Shown piece by piece: positions 49,517 through 60,132 of a stretch of 64,000 bases of DNA. The DNA comes from Candidatus Altimarinota bacterium (GTDB lineage: Bacteria; Patescibacteriota; Gracilibacteria; UBA4473). Position 1 is the first letter of the stretch. Every line of letters starts with the position of its first letter. The position numbers and the translations under genes are program-made. Under the pieces are notes generated by a model. It searched no databases, was not told where the DNA came from, and saw only the letters and a program-made list of their open reading frames with translations. The stretch spans positions 186,001 to 250,000 of the forward strand of contig JAIPJB010000001.1 in the NCBI GenBank assembly GCA_021734395.1, written 5' to 3'.

Positions 49517-50047
49517 ATGACAAGACAGAAGAAACCTTATTTCGATGGATCAGAAACAATCGCAGACATACTTGCCGAGATGCCCGAAGCATCGGAAATT
49601 CTCTTATCGCACGGACTCTCGTGCGTGAGTTGTCATATCAATGTCGCCGAAAGCTTGCGGGAAGGAATTTTGGGACATGGATTTGACGAAGGAACCGTTG
49701 AGCGGATTCTCGCCGATCTCAACGAAGCCGCCCAAGACACCCTTCCTGTCCGAAAAGCCAAAACCCCACCCACCCTCACAGACCAAGCAGCCAAAAAGAT
49801 TCACGAATTCCAGGCACAACAAAACCAAGAAGGATTTGGATTCAAGATTGAAGTTATTCCACAGTCAGATGGTTCTCCGTCCTATTTCTTAGATTTTTTA
49901 GAAAAACCCGAGCCCGGTGATCGAGTTATTGAGAGTAATGGTATTAGGTTGTTCTTGGACATTGATTCAAACAACTTTTTGCAAGGGTGTTGCATTGATT
50001 TTAAAAAGACAAACAAAGGCGAAGGGTTTACAATCAATCCTGTATGA
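49517..50047 (+). CDS. DUF1858 domain fused to an A-type Fe-S carrier-like domain
   Basis: 176 residues. The N-terminal 65 are a DUF1858 (ScdA N-terminal-like) domain with the CxxC signature GLSCVSCHINVAESL. The rest resembles HesB/IscA proteins (LTDQAAKKIHEFQ, GFGFKIEVI, GIRLFLDIDSNNFLQGCCIDF), but of the three conserved cysteines only the GCC pair is near the usual place. The role is probably in Fe-S or redox chemistry. A TAAAAT box seven bases before ATG suggests a leaderless mRNA. The stop overlaps the next gene by ATGA. Confidence 0.7.
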   Translation: MTRQKKPYFDGSETIADILAEMPEASEILLSHGLSCVSCHINVAESLREGILGHGFDEGTVERILADLNEAAQDTLPVRKAKTPPTLTDQAAKKIHEFQAQQNQEGFGFKIEVIPQSDGSPSYFLDFLEKPEPGDRVIESNGIRLFLDIDSNNFLQGCCIDFKKTNKGEGFTINPV

Positions 50048-51243
50048 AAACGATTTTTCTGGCTTCCGGACGATCTAGCCGTATGGAACCATTGGGAGAC
50101 AAAAACCTGCTCGAATTTTGTGGTGTCCCCTTTGTCCTGCATTTATTACAAAACGCCCAAAAGGGCGGGCTTAAAAATTTTATCGTCGTGACCAACGGGG
50201 AAAATACCGAAGAAATTAAAAATATCCTCCAAAAAGAAGGTTTCCCCGCACAAATCGCTATCCAAGAAAATCTGGATGAGGGGCAAGCCGGCGGCGTGAT
50301 AGCAGGTTTGAAGTTGGTAGAAGATGGGGATGAAGTTTTTGTTTTGGGGGGGAATGATTTGGTCGACTCGTCGGCCTACCAGGACATTTTCAAACAATCC
50401 AAGAACGCCGACGGCGGCATTCTGGCGAAAAAAGTCGATCAGTATTTCCCAGGCGGATATTTGCAAATCTCTGGTAAAAACAAAATTGAATCAATTGTAG
50501 AAAAGCCGGGAGAAGGGAATGAGCCGTCGGACTTGGTAAATATTGTTGCTCATTTTTTCCGATCTGCAGGGGATCTTCGTGTAATGTTGCAGAAGCAAAC
50601 ACTCACCCAACCCGATGCCTACGAAAAGGCGCTCACAAAACTTTTCGCAAAAAAAACCTTTCTCGCTGTTCCTTACGAAAAAATTTGGCAGGCAATTAAA
50701 TATCCCTGGCATATCTTGGAAATAATGGAAACACTCCTTTCTCAACAAAAAGCTTCTATTTCTAAAAAAGCTGAAATTTCGAAAAGTGCCCAAATAAAAG
50801 GAGAGGGTGTTATTATTAAGGATGGAGCACGTGTTTTTGAAAATGCTGTTGTCCAGGGACCTTGTTATATTGGAGAAAATTGTGTTGTGGGAAATAACGC
50901 ATTAGTTCGTCACTCAATACTAAATAAAAATTCCGTTGCTGGTTATAATACCGAAATTGCGCGGAGTTTTTTAGCTCAAAACGTAACAACCCACATGGCT
51001 TATGTTGGAGATTCTGTCGTGGACCAAGGGGTGAACTTCGGAGCCTACTCTTGTACTGCAAATCTAAGACTTGATAAAAAAACAGTGAAAGTGACGATTA
51101 AAGATGAGCGAATTGATTCACACCACGAAAAACTCGGTGCGATAGTCGGTGCCCGAGCACAAATTGGGATTCATTCCATGCTCATGCCTGGTGCAAAACT
51201 CTTAAAAGAAGAGCTACTCGGTCCCGGAGAAATCCGAAAATAA
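50044..51243 (+). CDS. GlmU-like sugar nucleotidyltransferase
   Basis: 399 residues. N-terminal nucleotidyltransferase (MKTIFLASGRSSRMEPLGDKNLLEFCG, the GxGxRM loop changed to ASGRSSRM; VLGGNDLVDS; VEKPGEGN) and a C-terminal left-handed beta helix (QGPCYIGENCVVGNNALVRHSIL, GAIVGARAQIGIHSMLMPGA). The layout fits GlmU or glucose-1-phosphate thymidylyl/uridylyltransferases, and its exact sugar is not clear. It is coupled to the DUF1858 gene by an ATGA overlap. Confidence 0.78.
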   Translation: MKTIFLASGRSSRMEPLGDKNLLEFCGVPFVLHLLQNAQKGGLKNFIVVTNGENTEEIKNILQKEGFPAQIAIQENLDEGQAGGVIAGLKLVEDGDEVFVLGGNDLVDSSAYQDIFKQSKNADGGILAKKVDQYFPGGYLQISGKNKIESIVEKPGEGNEPSDLVNIVAHFFRSAGDLRVMLQKQTLTQPDAYEKALTKLFAKKTFLAVPYEKIWQAIKYPWHILEIMETLLSQQKASISKKAEISKSAQIKGEGVIIKDGARVFENAVVQGPCYIGENCVVGNNALVRHSILNKNSVAGYNTEIARSFLAQNVTTHMAYVGDSVVDQGVNFGAYSCTANLRLDKKTVKVTIKDERIDSHHEKLGAIVGARAQIGIHSMLMPGAKLLKEELLGPGEIRK

Positions 51244-51630
51244 AAATTTATACACCCCTTTTAGAGAAGGTTTTCTCCAAATATTCAAAAAGTTTTCCAC
51301 GTTTTTTTTGTTTTATTCTGAATATTTTTTTAGTTCGTTTTTTTTCTCTCCGTGGGGCGCTTTTTTTTGAACACAATTTTTCCCTTTTCTCTTCTTTTCC
51401 CTTTTCCTTTTTTTTTACAAGAAAGAAGTACTTTCTTCTTAATCCTTTTTGTACCGTTTTTTCACATCTTTTCTCTATAGAATACGAGTTCTTTAAATAT
51501 TAAAAATTATAAATACAAAAAAGAAAGAGAAATAACTTGACGATAAAATTTTTTTTTATACACTCGCCCCGATTTCCGGTATAAATGTGTCTACCGGAGA
51601 AACGCGTTTCTCCTTTTTTCTTCCCATTTC
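51244..51630 (+). promoter_or_regulatory. rpoC leader with perfect terminator-like palindrome
   Basis: 387 bases without a gene. The first 240 are pyrimidine- and AT-rich. TTGACG (51537) and TATACA (51557) are promoter-like but 14 bases apart, a short spacer. GGAGAAACGCGTTTCTCC (51596-51613) is a perfect palindrome followed by six T, 11 bases before the rpoC ATG. TCCGGTA/TACCGGA (51575-51581, 51592-51598) overlaps its left arm and could be an alternative fold. The hairpin looks like an attenuator for rpoC. Confidence 0.6.
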
Positions 51631-54600
51631 ATGGCTGATCCAAAACACATCAGAAAACTGAAGGATTTTAATGCCATTGCTCTTTCAATAGCCTCCCCGG
51701 AGGATATTTTGAGTTGGTCTCATGGCGAAATCACAAAACCCGAAACCATTAATTATCGCACCCAAAAACCAGAACGGGACGGGCTTTTTTGTGAACGGAT
51801 ATTCGGTCCCGTAAAAAACTGGGAATGTGCCTGTGGAAAATACAAACGAATTCGGTATCGAGGAATTGTGTGTGAAAAATGTGGTGTTGAGGTAACGCGA
51901 TCTATTGTTCGTCGTGAAAGGATGGGACACATCAAACTCGCTGTTCCAGTAGCCCATACTTGGTTTTTGCGTTCGACACCTTCAAAAATAGGACTTCTCC
52001 TTGACCTTCCGGTAAAAAAACTCGAACAGGTTGTTTATTTTGCTTCTTATATTGTGGTTAGTGTGGATGAAAAAATGAGAGAAGAGGAACTAAAAAAACT
52101 AGAGGACGAATACAAGAAGATGATAGAAAAGATAAAAGAAGAGAATAGTGAATCTCTTCGGGCTGCAAAAAAAGCTGTAAAAAAAGGCGACATGAAAGAG
52201 GCCGATCTTGCAAAACTTGAGCAGGAATTAGTAGAAAAAATCGAATCGGTAAATGAAAATTTTAAAACCGCTCGAGAAGAGCTCCGAATGATTGAAAAGG
52301 CGGCCGTATTTACGGAAACAGAATATCGAACAATTTCTATGAAATTTGGTCACGTGTTTCGTGCTGGGATTGGTGCGGATGCAATTCGAGAAATCGTTCA
52401 TTCGATCGATCTAAAAGAGTTTTTGAAGCAGATGAAAGAAGAGTATAAAAACTCTTCCGGCCAGCGACAGAAAAAGATTGTAAAACGGACAAAACTCGCA
52501 GGATCTCTTTTGCGAAGCGGTATTCGTCCGGAATGGATGGTTTTGACCGTTATTCCGGTTATTCCTCCAGATCTGCGTCCTATGGTTCAGCTTGATGGAG
52601 GACGGTTTGCAACTTCGGATTTAAATGATCTCTATCGACGAGTTATTAATAGAAATCAGCGCCTCAAGAAACTTATCCAACTCGGAGCGCCTGAAATTAT
52701 TTGTCGCAATGAGAAGAGAATGCTTCAAGAAGCGGTTGACATTCTAATTTCCAATCAGGTGCGAAACTCTCGCGCAGGAATGAATTACGTTCAGAAGCGA
52801 AAACTAAAATCTCTCTCGGATATGCTCAAAGGAAAACAAGGGCGCTTCCGACAGAACCTTTTGGGAAAACGAGTCGACTACTCAGGACGATCGGTTATCG
52901 TGGTGGGTCCCCAATTAAAACTTCATGAGTGCGGACTTCCGAAATATATCACCCTTGAGCTTTTTAAACCTTTTGTGATTTCAAAGCTTATTGAGTATGA
53001 ATTAGCTTATAATGTGAAGAGTGCAGAGAAAATTATTCGTTCCAGCGAAAAAATAGTGTGGGATATTTTAGAAGAAATTATTCAGGACAAATGTGTCCTT
53101 CTGAACCGCGCACCAACTCTTCATAGGCTTGGAATACAGGCATTTAAACCACGACTTGTAGAAGGAAAAGCAATCCAGGTTCATCCTTTGGTCTGTACAG
53201 CATTCAACGCAGACTTTGATGGAGACCAAATGGCAGTTCACCTTCCTCTTTCTGTGAAAGCACAAAAAGAAGCGCACGAAATTATGTTGTCCTCACAGAA
53301 CCTTCTTAAACCCTCTAGTGGAGAGCCCATCGTGAACCCGTCTCAGGATATGGTTTTGGGGTGTTATTTTCTCACCCAACAGTTTGAAGGGAAAAAAGGA
53401 GAAGGAATGAGTTTTGGCTCGGAGAAAGAGGTGAAACTCGCTTATGATTCAGGATTTATTCACCTTCAAGCGAAAATAAAAGTTCGCACCCAAAAAGAAG
53501 GAACCTTAGAAACAACAGCAGGGAGAATTATCTTTAACGAAGCATTGCCCGAAGAAATCGCATACCAAAACCAAGCGTTTGGAAAGAAGCAGCTCAGTGC
53601 TCTTTTGGGACAGATTTATGCAGAATTTGGAACAAAAGAAACAGCCGAAGCAGCTGATAAAATTAAAGACCTTGGGTTTCATTACTCGACGAAATCAGGG
53701 ATTTCTATTTCGGTCTTTGATTTACATGTTCCCGCCAAGAAAGATGAAATTATCGAGAAAGCGAATGCTATTATTGAAAAAATTAATTCACAGTATCGAT
53801 TTGGCCTTATCACCGACGAGGAACGATACAACCATACCATCAAAATCTGGTCTCGGGTGAAAACTGAGATCACCCAAGAAATGGTTACCGGTTACGATCC
53901 TCAAAACGATATTTTCTATCAGATTGATTCTGGTGCACGAGGAAACTGGGGACAAATTACACAGTTATCAGGGATGAAAGGATTGGTTGCGAGTCCCTCT
54001 GGGCGGACAATCGAATTGCCGATTAAATCGAACCTAAAAGAAGGATTTACTATCCTGGAATACTTTATTGCGACTCATGGAGGACGAAAAGGAAAATCTG
54101 ATACAGCCTTAAAAACAGCAGAGGCTGGTTACCTGACTCGCCGACTAGTAGATTCGGTACAGGATGTCGTGATTCGAGAAGAGAATTGTGGGAGCCAGAG
54201 ATACAAATTGGTTACCCGAGAAAACTCTAAAAAAATCGGCTTGGAATTTGAAAAGCGTCTTCTCGGGCGAGTTGTTGCAGAAGACGTAAAAGCAAAGGGA
54301 AAAACGGTATTTAAGCGCGGCGAAGTCATCGACGAAGAAAAACTCATGTTGGTTGGGGAACATCAGCTGGAAGAAGTAAAAGTGCGATCGGTGATGTTTT
54401 GTGAAACAATCGGCGGGATCTGTCAGCATTGTTATGGCTATGATTTGGGGCGGAACAAAATCGCCGAAAACGGAACGCCAGTTGGAATTATTGCGGCACA
54501 GTCTATTGGAGAACCGGGAACACAGCTGACCATGAGAACTTTCCACATGGGAGGAATTGCTACAGAAGAAGCTTCTATTACACAGGGGCTGACGAGGGTG

Positions 54601-55455
54601 GAAGAACTTTTCGAGGCGCGCACTCCTGGAAAACCGGGGGTTATTGCTGAAATTACGGGAAAAGTGGCGATAAAGAAAGGAAAAAGCGATACCAAGATTG
54701 CGATCACCGCTGAAAAAGCAGAGGACGATGTTCATCATCTCGCACATAATTTTGAGCCCGACGTAAAAAAAGGAGACGAAATAAAAGAACGGCAAATTAT
54801 TGCTCGTTCCACAGAAAGCAAACAAACTCTCAAGTCGCGATGTGCAGGAAAGGTAAAATCAGTTTCTTCTGATGAAATTGTGATTCATCAGCACGAAGCT
54901 CAAGAGAAAAAATACACTGTTTCTTCACGAGCTACGCTTCGAGTAAAACATGGCGATATGGTAGAGCGAGGACAGGCCTTGACAGCGGGGCACTTGGATT
55001 TGCGCCAGCTGATGGAGCTGACAACCGTCGAGAGGGTTCAGGAATATATTCTTTTCAGCGTTCAGCAGATTTATTCTTCCCAAGGGCAGGACATCAACGA
55101 GAAACACATTGAGATTATCACTCGTCAGATGGTGAGCAAAGTTCGTATCTTGGAATCAGGGGGGAGTGATTGGCTCCCAGGAGAAATCAAGGATTTTGTA
55201 GAGTATGAGAAAAAGAACAAAGAACTGGCCCAGAAGAAAAAGCGACCAATAAAGATCGAACGACTCCTTCTTGGTCTCACAAGAGTTGCTCTGTGGACGG
55301 ATTCATGGTTATCGGCAGCGTCATTCCAAGAAACAACACGTGTTTTGGTGGAGGCAGCGACAACGCGGAAAATAGATAAACTTGACGGGTTAAAAGAAAA
55401 CGTTATCATCGGCCGGCTTATCCCGGCTGGAACAGGCATAAAAAGGGATTGGTAA
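51631..55455 (+). CDS. rpoC: RNA polymerase subunit beta-prime
   Basis: 1274 residues. N-terminal zinc site [19 protein letters not shown], the catalytic [12 protein letters not shown], bridge helix/trigger loop region ([21 protein letters not shown]) and second zinc site ([13 protein letters not shown]) are all present. A coiled-coil insertion lies near residues 145-230. The gene upstream is GlmU-like, not rpoB. rpsL follows by 20 bases. Confidence 0.98.
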   Translation: MADPKHIRKLKDFNAIALSIASPEDILSWSHGEITKPETINYRTQKPERDGLFCERIFGPVKNWECACGKYKRIRYRGIVCEKCGVEVTRSIVRRERMGHIKLAVPVAHTWFLRSTPSKIGLLLDLPVKKLEQVVYFASYIVVSVDEKMREEELKKLEDEYKKMIEKIKEENSESLRAAKKAVKKGDMKEADLAKLEQELVEKIESVNENFKTAREELRMIEKAAVFTETEYRTISMKFGHVFRAGIGADAIREIVHSIDLKEFLKQMKEEYKNSSGQRQKKIVKRTKLAGSLLRSGIRPEWMVLTVIPVIPPDLRPMVQLDGGRFATSDLNDLYRRVINRNQRLKKLIQLGAPEIICRNEKRMLQEAVDILISNQVRNSRAGMNYVQKRKLKSLSDMLKGKQGRFRQNLLGKRVDYSGRSVIVVGPQLKLHECGLPKYITLELFKPFVISKLIEYELAYNVKSAEKIIRSSEKIVWDILEEIIQDKCVLLNRAPTLHRLGIQAFKPRLVEGKAIQVHPLVCTAFNADFDGDQMAVHLPLSVKAQKEAHEIMLSSQNLLKPSSGEPIVNPSQDMVLGCYFLTQQFEGKKGEGMSFGSEKEVKLAYDSGFIHLQAKIKVRTQKEGTLETTAGRIIFNEALPEEIAYQNQAFGKKQLSALLGQIYAEFGTKETAEAADKIKDLGFHYSTKSGISISVFDLHVPAKKDEIIEKANAIIEKINSQYRFGLITDEERYNHTIKIWSRVKTEITQEMVTGYDPQNDIFYQIDSGARGNWGQITQLSGMKGLVASPSGRTIELPIKSNLKEGFTILEYFIATHGGRKGKSDTALKTAEAGYLTRRLVDSVQDVVIREENCGSQRYKLVTRENSKKIGLEFEKRLLGRVVAEDVKAKGKTVFKRGEVIDEEKLMLVGEHQLEEVKVRSVMFCETIGGICQHCYGYDLGRNKIAENGTPVGIIAAQSIGEPGTQLTMRTFHMGGIATEEASITQGLTRVEELFEARTPGKPGVIAEITGKVAIKKGKSDTKIAITAEKAEDDVHHLAHNFEPDVKKGDEIKERQIIARSTESKQTLKSRCAGKVKSVSSDEIVIHQHEAQEKKYTVSSRATLRVKHGDMVERGQALTAGHLDLRQLMELTTVERVQEYILFSVQQIYSSQGQDINEKHIEIITRQMVSKVRILESGGSDWLPGEIKDFVEYEKKNKELAQKKKRPIKIERLLLGLTRVALWTDSWLSAASFQETTRVLVEAATTRKIDKLDGLKENVIIGRLIPAGTGIKRDW

Positions 55456-55475
55456 GCCTAAAAAAGACATTTTTC

Positions 55476-55889
55476 ATGCCCACAATTAACCAACTTATCC
55501 GCAAATCTCGAAAAGACAAGATTCGAAAATCGAAATCTCCGGCCTTGGGAAATATTTTGAATAGTTTGAAAAACAGACCCCGCAAGCTTTCTTGTCCTCA
55601 AAAGCGAGGAGTCTGTGTGAAAGTGACAACAATGACTCCCAAAAAACCAAACTCAGCGCTCCGAAAGATCGCCCGTGTTCGGTTGACCAATGGATACGAA
55701 GTGAATGCCTACATCATGGGGGAAGGACATAACCTCCAGGAGCACTCAGTTGTTCTTCTGCGGGGAGGGCGCGTCAAAGACCTCGTTGGAGTTCGATATC
55801 ATATCGTTCGTGGAAGCTTGGACACGCAGGGGGTAACTGATCGAAAACAAGGTCGTTCCCGGTACGGAACGAAAAAACCGAAAAACTAA
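55476..55889 (+). CDS. rpsL: Ribosomal protein S12
   Basis: 137 residues: [60 protein letters not shown]-type loop ([10 protein letters not shown]; the usual Pro is Val). ATG 55476 is chosen by the family start. Confidence 0.97.
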   Translation: MPTINQLIRKSRKDKIRKSKSPALGNILNSLKNRPRKLSCPQKRGVCVKVTTMTPKKPNSALRKIARVRLTNGYEVNAYIMGEGHNLQEHSVVLLRGGRVKDLVGVRYHIVRGSLDTQGVTDRKQGRSRYGTKKPKN

Positions 55890-55901
55890 TCATTTTTTTT
55901 G

Positions 55902-56501
55902 ATGGCAAAAACAAAAGCAGCGGCAGAGGAAGCCGCCTCTCAAAACTCCTCCCCGGCAACACAAGAAAAAAAAGAGAAACAAGAAGTTTCTCCTGAAAAG
56001 AACCCAAAGGAAAAAGCCTCGATCAAGGGCGGTGGAGGAAAAACGGAAAAAAAGGTAAAATACACGAATCCTTTTTCTCATACTGATCCTCTGCAAAAAA
56101 AGTTTATCAATTCGTTGATGAAAAAAGGAAAGAAAACAGTGGCCCAAAATATCCTCAGAGAGGCGTTTGACGAATTGGCGAGACTCGGCGAGAATGAGCC
56201 ACGGAAAACATTTGAGGCAGCACTACAGAACGCTTCCCCTAGTATGAATGTTCAACCAAAGCGTATTGGTGGGGCAATCTACCAGATTCCTGTTGAAGTG
56301 CCTTCTAAGCGACAACAAAGTTTGGCAATTCGCTGGATTTTGCAGGGCGCCCGAGGAAGAAAAGGAAGACCAATGCATAAGCGTTTGGCTCAGGAACTCA
56401 TGGACGCGGCAAATGAAACCGGTCACGCCGTGACCAAGAAAAATGATGCCCACCGAATGGCTCAGTCTAATAAAGCCTTCGCACACTTGGCACGCTACTA
56501 A
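55902..56501 (+). CDS. rpsG: Ribosomal protein S7 with N-terminal extension
   Basis: 199 residues. The S7 body begins near residue 52 (KYTNPFSHTDPLQKKFINSLMKKGKKTVAQNIL) and continues RRIGGAIYQIPVEVP and RMAQSNKAFAHLARY. The first 50 residues are an extra Ala/Lys/Glu-rich tail without parallel in the usual 156-residue protein. Overlaps the next minus-strand gene at its 3' end by four bases. Confidence 0.95.
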   Translation: MAKTKAAAEEAASQNSSPATQEKKEKQEVSPEKNPKEKASIKGGGGKTEKKVKYTNPFSHTDPLQKKFINSLMKKGKKTVAQNILREAFDELARLGENEPRKTFEAALQNASPSMNVQPKRIGGAIYQIPVEVPSKRQQSLAIRWILQGARGRKGRPMHKRLAQELMDAANETGHAVTKKNDAHRMAQSNKAFAHLARY

Positions 56502-56692
56502 GCGTCTTTTAATTCGAGTTCGAGCTGATGGAGTGATTCCTCCTCTTTTTTCTCTTCGCTTGATTCTGCTTTTTGGAGAGCTTGCTTTTTTATATTCTCC
56601 AGCTTTTGGACAAATTGAGCGTGTGCTTCAGAGAGTTGGCTTTCAAACTCTTCGATAATTTGTATCGCGGACGATGTTTTTTTATCAGGCAT
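56498..56692 (-). CDS. Small coiled-coil protein, 64 aa
   Basis: Not recognised. 64 residues forming a continuous charged helix (EEFESQLSEAHAQFVQKLENIKKQALQKAE). It starts eight bases before the stop of the preceding coiled-coil gene, so the two are translationally coupled and may interact. Confidence 0.55.
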   Translation of the reverse strand: MPDKKTSSAIQIIEEFESQLSEAHAQFVQKLENIKKQALQKAESSEEKKEEESLHQLELELKDA

Positions 56693-58730
56693 GGGTTTCG
56701 TTGTTTCTATCGAGTGTTTTTGAAAATTGATTTATTTTTTCGAGCGACTCTTTCAGAATAGAAAGATTTTTTTCTAAATCCTCAATAGTCAGATCGGCAA
56801 CTGCTAAATCTTCAGGATTAATAGATATTAATCCTTTCTCCTTTTCTTCGGTTGATCGCTCCTCTTTTGTTCTTTTGCGTTCTAAGTATTCTTCAGCATT
56901 TTTTATCATTTCGGCCGGCGTGATACTTCCGGAGAAAGAAGAAGGCTTGAGAGACCCTTTTTGTACGGCTTTCGCAAACAAAACCTCGTTCTTCCCTGTA
57001 TTCATCGAAACAATAAACGCCTCTTCCCCTGAATTTATTCCAAAGCGATATTCGTCTCCGACTTTATAGAGATCGGTGCTTATCTCTACCCCGGAAATAC
57101 CATGCTTCTTGGCGACCCCTTCGAGTTGATCTTGGAGTTTGGTAACCGAAAGACCCTCTTTTTCGGTTTCAAGATTCTCAGTTTTTACCAGTTGTTTTTC
57201 TTGTTTGTTGTAGCCGAGGACATCGACTGATTTTTGATCCCATTGCGTGATATAGTCATGATTGAATTTTGAAACCCACTCTCGATGTTCCGAGGCGTCT
57301 ATACTTCCCCCTTGTAATTTGAATAGACTCAGCGCGGAATGGGGACCAAAATTCCCATCGGGTTGAGAGCCGATGAGCTCCTGTATCTTTCGAATATTTT
57401 CTTCGGTATTTTCTACGTCGATCATTTCGGTTATTTTTTGGTTCCATTCGGCCTGATTATATTTCTGAGGATCAAAACCTTCTTTTATCGAATCCGGTTT
57501 TACTTTGGATTCTACCAACTTATAGATTTCTTCGGCGGATTTTTCTCTGAGAAGTTCTTGACTTTGAGGCTTTTCGGTTTCTGTCTTATTGGCAACTTCG
57601 GGGCCTGTTTTTTCGGGGGCGCCAATTTCAACGCTTCCCTCCATTTTATCATACATTTCGTGAAGATTCTTGATCGAAAGAGCGTCATTGATTTGGTCTT
57701 TTAATTCCACTAAATCCTTCGGGCTTGAGTCTTTGAACAGATCTTGATGTTCCGGCTTGAGAGCCTGAATCAATGTGTCATCAGCGGCAAAGAATTCATC
57801 AGGTGATTCGTTTTGCAGAAAAGAAAGGGTTTCTTGATAGTTTCTTGGAAGGCCATTTTCGTATTTTTTTATTTGCTCGTTGAGCGCTTTCATATTTACG
57901 TCTCCATCCGCATCGCGAATGTTGGATATATTTTGAATATCTTGAATATATCGAGGATCGGCCTTGTTTTGATATGCTTCCCAGAGGTTTCGACGTTGTT
58001 CTTGTATCTGCTCTTGATTTACAGAATTTTGGAGTTTTTCGGTCAGTCCCTGGAAAGTTTCTTTTTGGGCTTGAAAATTTTCATCTTCGCGATCTTTTTC
58101 AACGGCGGATTTGAGCTCTTTTGATTTTTCGGCCAATGTTTTTTGGAGATTCTCTAATTCTTTTTTTTCAAAAATATCACGGGGCTCTCCGAGTTCACTT
58201 ATCCTGTCTTTCACTTCTTTCCAAGCGTTGTAGACTTCTTTTGTTTTGCTTCCTTCTGGGGCATCGGCAATATCATCACTGCCAAAAACATTTTCATACC
58301 CCGCTAATTCGTCGTATTTATTCAGCGAAGCATCATTTTTTATATAGCCCTCGTCCTGGAGATCCTCCATTCTTTCGTAAAAGGTTTGTGTGGAGTCAGA
58401 AAGGGTTGTTTCATAATTTGTTACTAGTGTGTTTATTTCCCCTTCAACGTCTTTAGGGAGGTCGATGCCGACTTTTTGGAAAAAGTCCTTGAGATTGTTT
58501 TTGACAAAATTTACTCTCTCATGCCCTTCTTTTTTTTGTTTTTCCGCGAGTGAAGAAAACTCCTGCACGAGTTCATCGATTCCTTTTTCTCCTGAAAGTA
58601 AGGCCTCCTTCCATTCTTTCTGTTCTTCGGCAGTATTCACAGGATGTTCGTCAGGAGTCTCTGGATTTTGGAAGACAAAACGCCTTTTCCAGCACTGCGA
58701 AGGATTAAAATTATGAGCGAAAATCTTCAT
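56685..58730 (-). CDS. Large coiled-coil protein with a peptidoglycan-binding-like repeat
   Basis: 681 residues of charged helices with glutamate- and lysine-rich segments. Near the middle, IRKIQELIGSQPDGNFGPHSALSLFKLQGG follows the pattern of PG_binding_1 modules (QxxLG..pDGxfGpxT). No membrane helix or signal is visible. The promoter and the position of -10 set ATG 58730 (MKIFAHNFNPSQ). Function unknown; a structural or cell-envelope role is a guess from the module. Confidence 0.7.
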   Translation of the reverse strand: MKIFAHNFNPSQCWKRRFVFQNPETPDEHPVNTAEEQKEWKEALLSGEKGIDELVQEFSSLAEKQKKEGHERVNFVKNNLKDFFQKVGIDLPKDVEGEINTLVTNYETTLSDSTQTFYERMEDLQDEGYIKNDASLNKYDELAGYENVFGSDDIADAPEGSKTKEVYNAWKEVKDRISELGEPRDIFEKKELENLQKTLAEKSKELKSAVEKDREDENFQAQKETFQGLTEKLQNSVNQEQIQEQRRNLWEAYQNKADPRYIQDIQNISNIRDADGDVNMKALNEQIKKYENGLPRNYQETLSFLQNESPDEFFAADDTLIQALKPEHQDLFKDSSPKDLVELKDQINDALSIKNLHEMYDKMEGSVEIGAPEKTGPEVANKTETEKPQSQELLREKSAEEIYKLVESKVKPDSIKEGFDPQKYNQAEWNQKITEMIDVENTEENIRKIQELIGSQPDGNFGPHSALSLFKLQGGSIDASEHREWVSKFNHDYITQWDQKSVDVLGYNKQEKQLVKTENLETEKEGLSVTKLQDQLEGVAKKHGISGVEISTDLYKVGDEYRFGINSGEEAFIVSMNTGKNEVLFAKAVQKGSLKPSSFSGSITPAEMIKNAEEYLERKRTKEERSTEEKEKGLISINPEDLAVADLTIEDLEKNLSILKESLEKINQFSKTLDRNNETHA

Positions 58731-58752
58731 CAAAAAGAGAATATATCTCTTT

Positions 58753-58781
58753 ATTATATCACAAATACACCGAAAAAGCAA
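58753..58781 (-). promoter_or_regulatory. Promoter of the large coiled-coil gene
   Basis: Minus strand TTGCTT (58781-58776), 17-base spacer, TATAAT (58758-58753) preceded by TGTGA, a good extended -10. Confidence 0.7.
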
Positions 58782-58784
58782 TAC

Positions 58785-60065
58785 CTAGACCGACTCAAAG
58801 CTTTCTGGAATCGGAAATTTTTTGCAGAGTTCACGAATTTCTTCTCGGATCTTCTTTTTAGTAGATGTATCGTCTTTGTTTTGCATCGTTTGGATCATGA
58901 GTTCCGCTACTCGGGCACACTCTTGCTCGCCAAATCCGCGAGTGGTAATGGCGGGAGTGCCGAAACGAATACCAGAAGGATCCAGTGGTGGACGAGGATC
59001 ATCGGCAATAGCATTCATATTGAGTGTCATTCCTACTTCATCCAGGACGGTTTGCGCTTCTTTTCCGGTAATACCAAGTGACCCGTAAACATCGGCAAGA
59101 ATTAAATGATTGTCGGTTCCTCCCCCAATCATTCGAACTTTTTTTTCGGCAAAGAGGCTCTCCATTGCTTTGGCATTTTTGAGAATCTGTTGTGCATACT
59201 TTTTGAATCCAGGGTTTAGGGCTTCTCCGAAGGCGACCGCTTTGGCGGCAATAGAGGCCATGTGAGGTCCCCCCTGAAAGCCAGGGAAAACAGACTTATT
59301 TATCTTTTTTGCGATTTCTTCACTTTCTCGAGTCAGGATCATCCCGCCTCGCGGACCACGAAGAGTTTTGTGTGTGGTCGTTGTGATCACATCAAATCCG
59401 TCATCAAAAGGATTGCGTACGGCTTTTCCGGCAATGAGTCCCGCAATGTGAGCCATGTCGGCAACCGTTATTGCGCCTACTTCACGTGCGATTTCGACAA
59501 ATTTTTTGTAGTCTAGCTCTCGAGAGTAGGCCGAAAATCCAGCGAGAATAATTTTTGGTTTTTCTCGGAGTGCAGTTTCTCTGAGTTGGTCATAATCAAT
59601 CTCCCCGGTGTCGGGATCCTTCATTTTGTAGCGCACAAAGTTGAAAATTTTTGCCAAATGAGTCACGGGATGTCCATGAGTCAGATGTCCTCCATGAGAG
59701 AGATCCATTCCCAAAATTGTATCTCCTGGTTCACAGAGTGCGAAATACATCGCGACATTGGCAGGAGCTCCCGAAAGGGGCTGGACGTTGGCGAATTTAC
59801 AATTGAAGAGTTTACATGCTCGCTCAATGGCAATTCGTTCGACTTGATCGGTAAAATCTTGACCACCATAGTAGCGGCGACCGGGATATCCTTCGGAATA
59901 TTTATTGGTGAAGACTGATCCATTGGCCTCGAGTACCGCACGAGAAACATAGTTTTCAGAAGGAATAAGTTCTAAGCCTTCTTCTTCGCGTTTTTCTTCG
60001 CCGCGGATGGCTTTGGAAATTTGAGGATCTACTTTTTCGAGAAACGGAATATTTTGATGTGTCAT
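58785..60065 (-). CDS. glyA: Serine hydroxymethyltransferase
   Basis: 426 residues. PLP lysine in TTTTHKTLRGPRGG, active-site EEGLELIPSENYVSRAVLEANGS, and the folate-site region SGAPANVAMY. Produces glycine and methylene-tetrahydrofolate, the cofactor for thyA. ATG 60065 is nine bases after a TATAAT box (60080-60075). Confidence 0.96.
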   Translation of the reverse strand: MTHQNIPFLEKVDPQISKAIRGEEKREEEGLELIPSENYVSRAVLEANGSVFTNKYSEGYPGRRYYGGQDFTDQVERIAIERACKLFNCKFANVQPLSGAPANVAMYFALCEPGDTILGMDLSHGGHLTHGHPVTHLAKIFNFVRYKMKDPDTGEIDYDQLRETALREKPKIILAGFSAYSRELDYKKFVEIAREVGAITVADMAHIAGLIAGKAVRNPFDDGFDVITTTTHKTLRGPRGGMILTRESEEIAKKINKSVFPGFQGGPHMASIAAKAVAFGEALNPGFKKYAQQILKNAKAMESLFAEKKVRMIGGGTDNHLILADVYGSLGITGKEAQTVLDEVGMTLNMNAIADDPRPPLDPSGIRFGTPAITTRGFGEQECARVAELMIQTMQNKDDTSTKKKIREEIRELCKKFPIPESFESV

Positions 60066-60132
60066 GGCAAGAAAATTATAAAAGAAAAAAAGCCTGCGTA
60101 CAGACTGAATATTATTCGTTGGATTCGAAATA

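Noticed and set aside
51582-51633. Leader peptide frame starting MCLPEK before rpoC
   Set aside because: It runs through the palindrome and overlaps the rpoC start, has no run of a single amino acid type that fits the gene and no clear promoter.
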